Origin: Enterovibrio gelatinilyticus
Lineage (GTDB): Bacteria; Pseudomonadota; Gammaproteobacteria; Enterobacterales; Vibrionaceae
Assembly (NCBI RefSeq): GCF_028683095.1
Contig: NZ_JAJUBC010000040.1
Location: 1-45,278 of the forward strand
DNA length: 45,278 nucleotides
Direction: 5' to 3'
Under the pieces are notes generated by a model. The model was not told the DNA's origin, made no database searches, and saw nothing but the letters and a program-made list of their open reading frames with translations. Within the stretch, counting starts at the first letter, position 1, and each line of letters begins with the position of its first letter. The translations under genes and the position numbers were made by a program. Below are positions 19,088 through 27,546 of this stretch, piece by piece.

Positions 19088-19480
19088 TTATTTTGAGGTT
19101 TGATGATGTTGTCGTAGCGAAGAAACGAGGAGAAAAAGCGGAAAAACTGAAAGGACAGCGAGGATATTCACAGTCGCATCACTCATGCTGCCATCGCGCC
19201 CTTGAACCCAATAGGTTTGGGCTAACTCAGAGCCAATACCAAGTGCAATGAGTAAACACCACACGAAACGTCTTTTCCCTGAATCAAGGGTATAAACAAG
19301 CCAACTGCTTAGATGGAAAAGCGCGAAATGAAATAACCAGTCACCATGACCGAAGAAAAAATGGCTGCTTTCGATATTAATGGCTGAAAGCCCGACGCCC
19401 GTGAAGAGAGAACCCACACCGATGAACGAGATACACAGTGCGGACATATATAGGGCGAGAAATAACGGCGATTGTTTCAA
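19088..19480 (-). CDS. VanZ-like membrane protein
   Basis: 130 residues with about four membrane helices. The family signature is visible in the last third as SELAQTYWVQGRDGSMSDAT and then VNILAV, matching the VanZ E..Q...GR..s..D...N pattern. VanZ-like proteins are small membrane proteins of mostly unknown role and are frequent in polysaccharide loci. The start is a TTG with an AAGGAA ribosome site 9 nt upstream; the next in-frame ATG would cut the first helix. A CCTAGG island begins 30 bp upstream of it. Confidence 0.8.
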   Translation of the reverse strand: MKQSPLFLALYMSALCISFIGVGSLFTGVGLSAINIESSHFFFGHGDWLFHFALFHLSSWLVYTLDSGKRRFVWCLLIALGIGSELAQTYWVQGRDGSMSDATVNILAVLSVFPLFLLVSSLRQHHQTSK

Positions 19481-19510
19481 CGAGTCAGATTCCTTAGAAA
19501 CGGGAGTAGA

Positions 19511-19797
19511 GACTAGGTTCTAGGGAGGAGCAGGTTCTAGATCCTAGGGAAAGCGAGCTCTAGATCCTAGGAAGGAGCAGGTCCTAGGTCCTAGGGAAGA
19601 GCGGGGGCAAAAGCGAGAGCTCGTCACTTACAGCCTTTCGCTCTTTCTGCTTTTCCTAGCACCTAGGACCTTCTTTTCCTAGGACCTTCCTTTCCCCTAG
19701 GACCTTGCTCTTCCTAGGACCTTGCTCTTCCTAGGACCTTGCTCTTCCTAGGACCTTGCTCTTCCTAGGACCTGCTCTTCCTAGGACCTTGCTCTTA
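19511..19797. repeat. CCTAGG repeat island with a 17-bp tandem array, abutting galE
   Basis: The left arm (19511-19608) has copies reading GGAGCAGG...CCTAGG. The right arm (about 19651-19797) has at least six near-perfect tandem copies of the 17-bp unit CCTAGGACCTTGCTCTT, in the inverse direction. The two arms face each other and could form a long imperfect hairpin. The last copy ends in GCTCTTA, so the galE stop codon TAA is inside the repeat (TAAGAGC on the minus strand). Confidence 0.9.
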
Positions 19798-20814
19798 CTT
19801 ATCAGGATAACCATTCGGGTTGTTTGACTGCCAACGCCAAGTATCCGTTACCATGTCATCAAGCGTATGGGTGGCTTTCCAATCCAGTTCAGTTTGCGCT
19901 TTGATTGGGTCAGCCCAGCACTCAGCGATATCGCCCGCGCGACGTGGCGCCACTTGATAGGCAATCTCTTTGCCACTGGCTTGGCTAAAGGCCGCAACCA
20001 TTTCCAATACGCTCTTACCGTCGCCAGTCCCCAAGTTGTAAATATGCAGCCCTGGCTTAGGCCCGACTTTATCTAGCGCCGCTAAATGGCCATTTGCCAA
20101 ATCAACAACGTGAATATAATCACGCACACCGCTGCCATCCGGCGTTGGGTAGTCATCACCAAATACCGACAAAAACTCGCGGCGACCAACAGCCACTTGT
20201 GAAATAAACGGCATCAGGTTATTCGGAATACCTTGTGGGTCTTCCCCCATCTCACCAGACTTGTGTGAGCCTACAGGGTTGAAGTAACGAAGCAGCGTAA
20301 TGCTCCAATCAGGGTTTGCTTTGTGGAAATCTGTTAAACACTCTTCCACCATCAGTTTGCTGCGGCCATAAGGGTTAGTGGCAGAAGTTGGGAAATCTTC
20401 GCGAATAGGCACAGAAGCCGGGTCGCCGTAAACGGTGGCCGAAGAACTAAAGATGATGGATTTTACGCCCGCATCACGCATGGCATCCACCAGCACCAGT
20501 GTGCCGTTCACGTTGTTGTCGTAGTATTCCAGTGGCTTTTCTACCGACTCACCCACCGCTTTCAAACCCGCAAAGTGGATGACTGCTTTGATGTTGTTTT
20601 CTTTTTCAAAAACAGAAGCAAGAAAAGCTTTGTCTCGAATATCACCTTGATAGAAGTTAGGTCGCTTACCCGTGAGCTTTTCTATACGATCAAGCACAGC
20701 CAACTTACTGTTGTGCAGGTTATCCACCAATATCGGATTAAACCCTGCTTCAATCATTTGTACGCAGGTATGGCTACCAATATAACCAACACCACCAGTA
20801 ACGAGTACGTTCAT
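19795..20814 (-). CDS. galE: UDP-glucose 4-epimerase
   Basis: Interconverts UDP-Glc and UDP-Gal (possibly also the GlcNAc forms). 339 residues (E. coli 338). NAD-binding GGVGYIGSH at the N-terminus, and the catalytic Ser near 124 (FSSSATVYG), Tyr149 and Lys153 (YGRSK) fall at the E. coli numbers. It supplies galactose units, the usual acceptors for sialic acid. No galT, galK or galM is adjacent, so it probably serves surface glycans rather than galactose catabolism. The stop codon lies in the repeat island. Confidence 0.97.
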   Translation of the reverse strand: MNVLVTGGVGYIGSHTCVQMIEAGFNPILVDNLHNSKLAVLDRIEKLTGKRPNFYQGDIRDKAFLASVFEKENNIKAVIHFAGLKAVGESVEKPLEYYDNNVNGTLVLVDAMRDAGVKSIIFSSSATVYGDPASVPIREDFPTSATNPYGRSKLMVEECLTDFHKANPDWSITLLRYFNPVGSHKSGEMGEDPQGIPNNLMPFISQVAVGRREFLSVFGDDYPTPDGSGVRDYIHVVDLANGHLAALDKVGPKPGLHIYNLGTGDGKSVLEMVAAFSQASGKEIAYQVAPRRAGDIAECWADPIKAQTELDWKATHTLDDMVTDTWRWQSNNPNGYPDK

Positions 20815-21175
20815 ACTTGAAGTTAAATCCTTATTATTTTGTGTTTATAGGCGCTTTTTAAAGGCAGTAATGCTAGCGCATATTTATTACCATTATACTC
20901 AAATAATCGCTAGGTGCCGTTTGTTGTTCAGCTTATTTGCCGCCTGATTTGTTTTCTAAATCACGATAACGGCCAAATTCCAATCAAGATAAAACCCCAA
21001 AAAGCCCATACTTTTCAGCCATATGCTTTGGAATGGCTATTTCCGATCAAGTTAACACTTCAGATTTCTCATATACGAACACCATCGCAAATATAGCCAC
21101 GCAAATACACCGCACCTTTATCTTTCCACAATAGAAATTAAAAATATCGCCGCCATCAATATGGAGAACGATTCA

Positions 21176-21484
21176 ATGAAGAAAACCACCCTCTGCTTAG
21201 CACTCTTGCTAGCCGGATGTGGCGGTGATGGAAGCAGCCCTACCAATACCAATTCTGGTGGCGGAGATAGCTCTACCAACACAGTGTCAGCCGATCAAGT
21301 ATTTGAACAGGCAACCATCGTCACAGATCCCTCAACGGGTATTAGCTACCAAGAAGTCAGTGTCAAAGCAAACGAAACCTTGGTAATCAAAACCACAAAT
21401 GATAAGCCATTCACCATCGCGAGAAGCACTGATGCTCCGCAGCGACTGGTTGTTCAAGGCAATTTAACGATTTCAGCAAAATAA
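21176..21484 (+). CDS. Small predicted lipoprotein, unknown function
   Basis: 102 residues from the ATG at 21176, which has a GGAG ribosome site 8 nt upstream; an ATG 15 bp earlier is less likely. Signal peptide MKKTTLCLALLLAGC with lipobox LAGC, then a Gly/Ser/Thr/Asn-rich linker (about residues 17-40), then a small beta-rich domain (EVSVKANETLVIKTTNDK, RLVVQGNLTISAK). No family recognised. It is followed after 7 nt by the secreted-protein gene, so the two form an operon. The 361-bp region upstream (20815-21175), shared with galE, holds no gene I can support. Confidence 0.7.
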   Translation: MKKTTLCLALLLAGCGGDGSSPTNTNSGGGDSSTNTVSADQVFEQATIVTDPSTGISYQEVSVKANETLVIKTTNDKPFTIARSTDAPQRLVVQGNLTISAK

Positions 21485-21491
21485 GGATGTA

Positions 21492-22235
21492 ATGATGAAA
21501 AAGTTCATGATAACTGCGCTCGCACTAGTATGTTCGTCAGCAGCCATAGCGGCAACGGATCATGCGGTTTTGAATGTAGAAGGTGAAATTCAAATCAATG
21601 GCAAAACTGTTATTGATAAAGATGGCAACTGGACTGGCAAACTAACAAGTAACGTGATTAATATCGAAGAATATGCTGACGCGATCTCGGTCACTCGCGT
21701 CGTGCTCAAAAAGAAAAATGACGATAGCAATGAATATCATTTAGTTTATAACCCCTCTACCGGTGTTGCTACCAAAGAAGAGAGCTTAATTAACAATGAC
21801 GTTTTTTGGAGTATGGAATGGTTTGATAGAACGAATGTTTCTAATAAAGTAAAAACAACAACGAAAAATTGGAATGAAGACACACAAAGTCATCAAACCT
21901 GTACGAACACTGTCGCCAATACATTTGCTGCAACCACGTCCTATGCGCCAGTCGCACTTGGTTCACTCAGTGCTCGTGGAGATGTTTATACGTCGGAAAC
22001 GCTAAGCAACGACTGTGATGCAGATACCATCGGAACAACAACCCAAAACTACCTCTCTATGGCAATGATTGTCACTGCGCAAGCAAGCTATACCTTTGGT
22101 CAAGAAACGCTGGAAGACTGCATTTACGTCAGCCAAATCAATAGCTGGCGTGATACTGTCCAGCCGCGAGTCTACTGTAAAGGCGTTGGTCTTGTGGCTT
22201 TTGATGATTTCGAGCTAAAAACTATCATCAAATAA
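21492..22235 (+). CDS. Secreted protein, unknown function
   Basis: 247 residues. Signal peptide MMKKFMITALALVCSSAAIAA with cleavage near residue 20. The mature part starts with a strand-rich segment (AVLNVEGEIQINGKTVIDKDG) and holds about four Cys that could form disulphides (in SHQTCTNT, SNDCDAD, LEDCIYV and RVYCKG). It is Thr/Asn-rich in the middle. I do not recognise a family. An AAGGA-type site precedes the ATG. Second gene of the lipoprotein pair, ended by a strong terminator, so the pair is a self-contained unit between galE and wecA copy 2. Confidence 0.7.
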   Translation: MMKKFMITALALVCSSAAIAATDHAVLNVEGEIQINGKTVIDKDGNWTGKLTSNVINIEEYADAISVTRVVLKKKNDDSNEYHLVYNPSTGVATKEESLINNDVFWSMEWFDRTNVSNKVKTTTKNWNEDTQSHQTCTNTVANTFAATTSYAPVALGSLSARGDVYTSETLSNDCDADTIGTTTQNYLSMAMIVTAQASYTFGQETLEDCIYVSQINSWRDTVQPRVYCKGVGLVAFDDFELKTIIK

Positions 22236-22276
22236 ATGCCAATGAGTTTTAGTGCTTAACTCAAAACAAAAAACAA

Positions 22277-22302
22277 AAAGGCGATGGTTTCGCATCGCCT
22301 TT
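22277..22302. terminator. Bidirectional terminator between the secreted-protein gene and wecA copy 2
   Basis: A 10-bp stem (AAAGGCGATG/CATCGCCTTT) with a 6-nt loop has A-rich and T-rich flanks, so it can work for both converging genes. Confidence 0.92.
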
Positions 22303-22338
22303 TTTGGTGGTCATGTCTTTGCTAGACAGCTTATGTCA

Positions 22339-23418
22339 CTACGCTGCTTCTTCCATTAGCGGCGCTTTACCCATCCACTGGCGAATTTTCGACGTGATAC
22401 GAAAAATGTGGCTAATCGTGGCAAAGTAAACCGCAAACAACACCATGAAGGCTACAAACATCGCGGTTTCATTGGCCTGATACAGCTCACCCCATATACC
22501 AATACCAGCAAACGATGCAGCCAGTAAGCAAATCACCAGTAGCGTCATACGCGATGACAAACCAATACGTTGGCAGATGTGGTGCAAGTGCTCACGATCA
22601 GGTCTAAACGGTGAATGCCCTTTACGAACACGGCGCACCATAATGGTTGCCATGTCCATCAGCGGTAAGGCAATAAACCAAAGCGCTGTAACAGGGTTAA
22701 TGGTTGTTGAGTGGTCAGGCTGAGAACCACGGATCAGTAACCACACCACGGTAAAGCCGATCAACATACTGCCTGCATCGCCCATAAAGATTTTAAAACG
22801 CAGCCCCAACGGAATCCCGAGGTTAAGCAAAACGTAAGGGACAATAGCAGCAATAAACATGGCGCAGTTCAACGCAAGATCAACATCGCCCTGAAGCCAA
22901 AACATGATACCCAAAGCACCAAATGACACCGACGCCAAGCCACCAAGTAACCCATCGATGCCATCAACCATGTTAAAGGCATTAATCGCACCAATCACCG
23001 CAATAATGGTCACCGCGTAGCTCACCCAGCCCGGCAAATGTACGGGGACATTACCCGCAATATTCCCTAAGCTTTCTAAGCTTAAATTGGCCAGCATGAT
23101 CATGGAAAGCGAAATAGCGCCTTGCACAAACAAACGCACTTTAAAGCTGATATCAAACTTATCATCCAGCACGCCGATACCAATCAATACCGCACCACAA
23201 GCCAGATAAAGCCAATCGCTTTGCGTCATATCGATAAACAAAAGGGAGGACAGTAAAATCGAACAGTAAATAGAGACGCCCCCGACCAGCGGAATCGCAC
23301 CTTTATGGTGTTTACGCTCGTTAGGTTTATCAACAAGATTAATTTTTTTAGCGACCTTTCGGAAAACAAAAAGCAGCACAAAAGACAACAGAAATGTTGT
23401 TGTGATAGCCAAAGACAT
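22339..23418 (-). CDS. wecA: WecA-type polyprenyl-phosphate HexNAc-1-phosphate transferase (copy 2)
   Basis: 359 residues, a divergent paralogue of copy 1. It keeps VLDDKFD, NAFNMVDGIDGL, KIFMGDAGSMLIGFTVVWLL and PDREHLHHICQR, so it should be active. Differences concentrate in helices 2-4 and the C-terminus. It is co-oriented with galU and the glycan operon, but a 7-bp tandem array and other repeats (about 490 bp) separate it from galU. The start ATG lies about 40 bp from the array, with only a weak AAGAA ribosome site. This copy is the more likely initiator for the adjacent locus (inference). Confidence 0.92.
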   Translation of the reverse strand: MSLAITTTFLLSFVLLFVFRKVAKKINLVDKPNERKHHKGAIPLVGGVSIYCSILLSSLLFIDMTQSDWLYLACGAVLIGIGVLDDKFDISFKVRLFVQGAISLSMIMLANLSLESLGNIAGNVPVHLPGWVSYAVTIIAVIGAINAFNMVDGIDGLLGGLASVSFGALGIMFWLQGDVDLALNCAMFIAAIVPYVLLNLGIPLGLRFKIFMGDAGSMLIGFTVVWLLIRGSQPDHSTTINPVTALWFIALPLMDMATIMVRRVRKGHSPFRPDREHLHHICQRIGLSSRMTLLVICLLAASFAGIGIWGELYQANETAMFVAFMVLFAVYFATISHIFRITSKIRQWMGKAPLMEEAA

Positions 23419-23460
23419 AGTGGGTTCTTATTTTGGTTATAGAGACAGGTTACGTGTTAT

Positions 23461-23717
23461 GGGTTACGGATTACGGATTACGGATTACGGATTACGGATT
23501 ATGGATTACGGATTACGGATTATGGATTACGGATTATGGATTATGGATTATGGATTACGGGTTATGGATTACGGGTTATGGATTACGGATTACGGATTAC
23601 GGATTACGGATTATGGATTACGGATTACGGATTACGGATTACGGATTACGGATTATGGATTACGGATTACGGATTACGGATTACGGATTATGGATTATGG
23701 ATTACGGATTACGGATT
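23461..23717. repeat. Heptanucleotide tandem array (about 36 units)
   Basis: About 36 copies of the 7-bp unit GGATTAC; variants differ mainly by C to T (GGATTAT) or A to G (GGGTTAT). Because 7 is not divisible by 3 and the unit holds no plus-strand stop, all three plus frames are open and spell YGLRITD repeats; these are not genes. The array sits immediately upstream of wecA copy 2. A second array of the same unit lies at 43953-44030. Confidence 0.95.
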
Positions 23718-23752
23718 TTCCCAAGGTCACACTGATTTTCAAGCTTTTCCCT

Positions 23753-23915
23753 GTAATCGGTATTCCTTGCTCTTCCCGTATTCAAGCTCTTTTCTGTATT
23801 CGAGCTCTTCCCCGTAATCTGTATTCCTTGCTCTTCCCGTATTCAAGCTCTTTTCTGTATTCGAGCTTTTCCCCGTAATCCGTATTCGAGCTCTTCCCCG
23901 TATTCCTAGCTCTTA
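23753..23915. repeat. 61-bp direct repeat abutting galU
   Basis: Two near-identical 61-bp copies (starting at 23753 and 23814) and a partial third are built from GTATTC, GCTCTTCC and CCGTAAT pieces. They mix the GCTCTT part of the CCTAGG-type unit with the CCGTAAT of the heptamer. The last GCTCTTA contains the galU stop codon, as at galE. Confidence 0.85.
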
Positions 23916-24737
23916 CCCCTTATAAACATTCTCAAAACAGTAATTTGTCGCCTCAATAAACCCTTCGACGCTGCCGCAATCAAAACGCTTACCTTTAAAC
24001 TTATAGGCCAACACACAACCGCCTTTGGCTTGTTGTAGCAAAGCATCGGTGATTTGGATTTCGCCGCCTTTGCCCGGTTCCGTGTTTTCGATAATGTCGA
24101 AAATATCTGGGGTTAAAATGTAACGGCCAATAATCGCCAAATTGCTTGGTGCGGTGCCTTGTTCTGGTTTTTCAACCATGTCCGTCACGCGCATTAAGTT
24201 ATCGGTTAATGTCTCACCGGCAATCACACCGTATTTGTGGGTTTCATCGGCGGGTACTTCTTCTACTGCAACAATCGAACAGCGGAACTGTTTATACAGC
24301 GCCACCATTTGGGCAAGTACGCCTTGATCAGGATTAATGCAAAGATCATCAGCCAGCACAACCGCGAACGGGTTATCCCCCACCAAATCACGACCCGTTA
24401 AAATGGCGTGGCCTAAGCCTTTCATTTCACGTTGGCGAATATAGGTGAAGTTTGCTGAATCAATCACACTGCGGATATCATCCAACAAGGCTTCTTTGCT
24501 GGTGCCCGATATTTGATGTTCCAATTCATAGTTTTTATCGAAATGGTCCATCAAAGAGTGTTTGCCACGGCCGGTCACAATACACATGTCCGTCATGCCT
24601 GCTTGAATGGCTTCGTCAACGCCGTATTCAATTAGCGGTTTATTAACGATAGGCATCATTTCTTTTGGCATGGATTTGGTTGCTGGTAAGAAGCGTGTCC
24701 CGTAGCCAGCTGCGGGGAAAAGGCATTTTTTTATCAC
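23913..24737 (-). CDS. galU: UTP-glucose-1-phosphate uridylyltransferase
   Basis: Makes UDP-glucose, the precursor for GalE and Ugd. 274 residues from a GTG start at 24737, chosen because vibrio GalU begins at the equivalent (M)IKKCLFPAAGYGTRFLPAT and because GAGA precedes it; upstream ATGs at 24749 and 24791 add non-family residues. Nucleotide-binding GYGTRFLPATKSMPKEM, the VEKP motif and KGKRFDCGSVEGF are present. It is the last gene of the glycan run before the heptamer array. The stop codon is repeat-borne. Confidence 0.95.
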   Translation of the reverse strand: MIKKCLFPAAGYGTRFLPATKSMPKEMMPIVNKPLIEYGVDEAIQAGMTDMCIVTGRGKHSLMDHFDKNYELEHQISGTSKEALLDDIRSVIDSANFTYIRQREMKGLGHAILTGRDLVGDNPFAVVLADDLCINPDQGVLAQMVALYKQFRCSIVAVEEVPADETHKYGVIAGETLTDNLMRVTDMVEKPEQGTAPSNLAIIGRYILTPDIFDIIENTEPGKGGEIQITDALLQQAKGGCVLAYKFKGKRFDCGSVEGFIEATNYCFENVYKG

Positions 24738-24803
24738 ATCGATTCTCATGATAAGACAAAATATTGAAGTAAGAAAAATCACATGGTTCAAAAAACAAAG
24801 AAT

Positions 24804-25556
24804 CTAGAGATAATGTTTCCTTAAACCATTGAAACAATAAGAAATCAAACAGTTGACAGATAGCAAGAATGGTAAATTTTCTACATTCCTTAGAACATAC
24901 CACTGTTTTCCTATTTCTTTCACTTTATTTGATGAAAGGGTCGTGGTGCCTCTCCTATAATAGGCTAACGTACCATTTACCTTACTTGCCACTTTACATT
25001 GCTTTATAATCTTCAACCAAAATGCGTAATCTTCCTTCGGACTATCAACATATTCCAAGCAAGAAAACGAAGACTTTCTAATAACAACTGTCAAACAACC
25101 TATATCGCAATATCTTATTAAATCCCCATATTGAATTTTTTCAGGAGAAAATATCAGCCTCTCTATATTATTAATTGAATCAATGAAAACCGCATAATCA
25201 CTATAAGTGAAATCAAGATCATTTTCTAACATTGAGCCTATTTGTATTTCCAGTTTATTACTAGCCCAGAGGTCATCACTATCAAGAAAAGCAATGTAAT
25301 CGCCATTAGCATATTTCATACATGTAGCTCTAGCTCCACACGCCCCTTTTTTGAATACATTATCGACCAAACGAATTCTATCATCTTCTATCTTTGATAT
25401 TATAGACTTAGAATCATCTGTAGAATTGTCATCACAAATTATAAGTTCAAAATTCGAATACGACTGAGAAAGAACACTTTTTATTGATTCGTTTACTGTG
25501 AGTGATGAATTATAAGACGGCATAACGATAGAAACTAGCGGGCAGTCATTTAACAT
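24804..25556 (-). CDS. Family 2 glycosyltransferase
   Basis: 250 residues, GT-A fold. N-terminal VSIVMPSYNSSLTVNESIKS, then IICDDNSTDDS and the metal-binding FLDSDDLW near residues 90-97 define GT2. It ends with a hydrophobic/basic tail. Cytoplasmic face of the inner membrane; adds one sugar to the lipid-linked unit; donor and linkage cannot be read. AT-rich codon use, like the genes upstream. Three bp after the preceding gene. Confidence 0.88.
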   Translation of the reverse strand: MLNDCPLVSIVMPSYNSSLTVNESIKSVLSQSYSNFELIICDDNSTDDSKSIISKIEDDRIRLVDNVFKKGACGARATCMKYANGDYIAFLDSDDLWASNKLEIQIGSMLENDLDFTYSDYAVFIDSINNIERLIFSPEKIQYGDLIRYCDIGCLTVVIRKSSFSCLEYVDSPKEDYAFWLKIIKQCKVASKVNGTLAYYRRGTTTLSSNKVKEIGKQWYVLRNVENLPFLLSVNCLISYCFNGLRKHYL

Positions 25557-25559
25557 AAT

Positions 25560-26342
25560 TCAACCCTTCCTAAACAGAACAGATACAAATCTCAACAATG
25601 CTTTCTCTCTTATTATTACTGGGAGTTTTTTAACTATAAATACATTAAAAGCCAATGTGCCTATTATCCATCCAAAAGCCCTTCTGAACATTTTGAGCTT
25701 AGTATAGACAAGGGTGCTACTTGAGAAGAAATCAAAGCCTGATTCAATTTCCGGATGAATGCTAGTTAGGACATCTGTAGCTAAGATTTTCCCTCCCCTA
25801 TCAATCAAGTCACAAGAATAAATAAACTCTTCACCGGATGGCTGGCTTGTTCCAAGACCAAAAAACTCATCAAAAAATAGATCTTTTGCTTTCCCGCTAT
25901 TATCAATTAGCATATCAATCGAAGAAACCATTCCACATTGAAACTTATTAATAAAAAACGGTTCATTTTTCACATTAATATTTTCACCACCTTTATTAAG
26001 ATGCCTGAAAACAAACAAATCAGCCTTATAGGAAGAAACAACTTTAGAAATATTTGATAATGCATCTTCCATTATTTCAACATCATCATCCATTATCCAT
26101 AAATAGCGACTTGTTGATTTTAAGAGAGCCAAATTCCTGCTTCTAGAAAGTCCTTTAACTCCATCCATGGCGACATAGACGACATTTTCACCGAAGTTAT
26201 CGCCAATGTAATTTTCATAATTTTTATCATTTGTAATCTGATGAACCACAATATATTTCATGGAATCAATGATTCTTATTTTTAATAATCCATCATTAAG
26301 AGTGGAAACCAAAACCTGAACATCAAGAGAACTATCTTCCAT
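25560..26342 (-). CDS. GT-A glycosyltransferase (GT2-like)
   Basis: 260 residues. The core resembles GT2 enzymes: GLSRSRNLALLKSTSRYLWIMDDDVE gives the donor-binding region and the DDD metal motif at about 93-95. The usual N-terminal VS(I/V)xxPxYN segment is weak (VQVLVSTLNDGLLKI), so it is a divergent member. A hydrophobic stretch near the C-terminus (AFGWIIGTLAFNVFIVKKLP) may attach it to the membrane. It overlaps wzy by 11 bp, indicating coupling. Donor sugar unknown. Confidence 0.7.
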   Translation of the reverse strand: MEDSSLDVQVLVSTLNDGLLKIRIIDSMKYIVVHQITNDKNYENYIGDNFGENVVYVAMDGVKGLSRSRNLALLKSTSRYLWIMDDDVEIMEDALSNISKVVSSYKADLFVFRHLNKGGENINVKNEPFFINKFQCGMVSSIDMLIDNSGKAKDLFFDEFFGLGTSQPSGEEFIYSCDLIDRGGKILATDVLTSIHPEIESGFDFFSSSTLVYTKLKMFRRAFGWIIGTLAFNVFIVKKLPVIIREKALLRFVSVLFRKG

Positions 26343-27537
26343 TCGTCAATAATCCTATTAGATCAAAAAAACTTAAAATAAGAAAGTCACCATCAGAATA
26401 AGTAACATATTTTTGCGCGCTTAAAGATAGAAGATTTGGTAAGGACAACAAAATAATCAGTTTAAGAATTATAATAGTGACGGAAAGAAAATTTATTTTT
26501 GATTTCAACAAAATCACGCACGTAGCCGGTATAAAGAACATGGCCGGGAACCATATAAACCTATATGTGAATGTTGAATTAAAAAGCATAGGGAACGAAA
26601 AACATAGCAGAAAAAATAAAACCCTTAAATATATCCGATTACCATCAACACCCCCTCGAATAGCCTTAAATTTTAAGTAAACGAGAACATTAACGAGAAG
26701 AACAAAAGTACCAAAGGTGATAGAGATAATATCGAAACCAGAATTAGTATAGGCTTTCAATGAAACAATAGCCCTATCTAATATTGGAACACCAAAAGTA
26801 AAACTAGGACCAAAAGCTAATATTAAAAACACAACACCAGGCATCATAATAAATAATTTATCATACTTACCATTGGAAAATAATGTAGTAAATAGAATTA
26901 ACCCAGCTATGGGTATGGATGCATTGTGAATTATAATCGAAATAAATATAAAAAAATAAGCTATATATCGACGGTCATACACTATAAAGCATATAGCGGC
27001 ATATAACATTGATACGGCAAGTGCATTTTCGAAAGAGTAAAAAACGGAAAATGGTACTGTTGATAAGATTGAAAATGCTAGTACAAACTTAAACCTTTGA
27101 TTAAAATCAACATCATAAACCTTCCTAATTATTCCAATGCTAGATAAAAAAACATTAGTTACCAATAGCGATACTGAAACAGCTCCATATAGATTCAAGT
27201 TTAATGCGTAGTCTCTTATCAAGGAAAAAAATCCAGCTTGATAAAGCTTAAATCTCTGATAAGAATGAATAAAGTCCATATTCTTACCAATTTCATAGTA
27301 GTCGTAGTATCTTGAAATGTCACCAACAGGATGACCATTATCATCAAATGCCAAATGCAATGAAAAAATTAGAAAAATCGCACAGAAAATAGAAACATGC
27401 AAAGAATACTTGTTTGATATAAGTAATGATATGAAAAGTAAAATAATAACCGTTACTATAGGAAAAAATGAAACCATTATTATTGAAATAAACAGTAACA
27501 CTTTCATTTGAGTAGCTTGATTTGAAACAGTAAACAT
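26332..27537 (-). CDS. wzy: EpsG-like O-antigen/capsule polymerase (Wzy)
   Basis: 401 residues and about 10-12 membrane helices. EpsG-family hints are the periplasmic DISRYYDYYEIGKN segment after helix 3, the NALAVSMLYAAICFIVYDRRY segment and IIHNASIPI in the centre. With Wzx, Wzz and the exporter nearby, it is the only polymerase candidate in the locus. Strongly AT-rich. The start has no clear ribosome site; an internal Met at residue 11 is an alternative start. Confidence 0.8.
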   Translation of the reverse strand: MFTVSNQATQMKVLLFISIIMVSFFPIVTVIILLFISLLISNKYSLHVSIFCAIFLIFSLHLAFDDNGHPVGDISRYYDYYEIGKNMDFIHSYQRFKLYQAGFFSLIRDYALNLNLYGAVSVSLLVTNVFLSSIGIIRKVYDVDFNQRFKFVLAFSILSTVPFSVFYSFENALAVSMLYAAICFIVYDRRYIAYFFIFISIIIHNASIPIAGLILFTTLFSNGKYDKLFIMMPGVVFLILAFGPSFTFGVPILDRAIVSLKAYTNSGFDIISITFGTFVLLVNVLVYLKFKAIRGGVDGNRIYLRVLFFLLCFSFPMLFNSTFTYRFIWFPAMFFIPATCVILLKSKINFLSVTIIILKLIILLSLPNLLSLSAQKYVTYSDGDFLILSFFDLIGLLTNGR

Positions 27538-27546
27538 TATATATAG

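Noticed and set aside
19651-19797. CRISPR array in the tandem CCTAGG units
   Set aside because: The 17-bp units are contiguous without unique spacers, and no cas genes are present.
23461-23717. Replication origin or iteron region in the heptamer array
   Set aside because: The unit does not match the DnaA box, no replication or partition gene is nearby, and the spacing is a plain tandem array.
23402-23878. Plus-strand open frames encoding YGLRITD repeats (also 43899-44124)
   Set aside because: All three frames are open because a 7-bp unit without plus-strand stops is repeated; the frames begin and end in flanking repeats and have no ribosome site. They are a by-product of the array.
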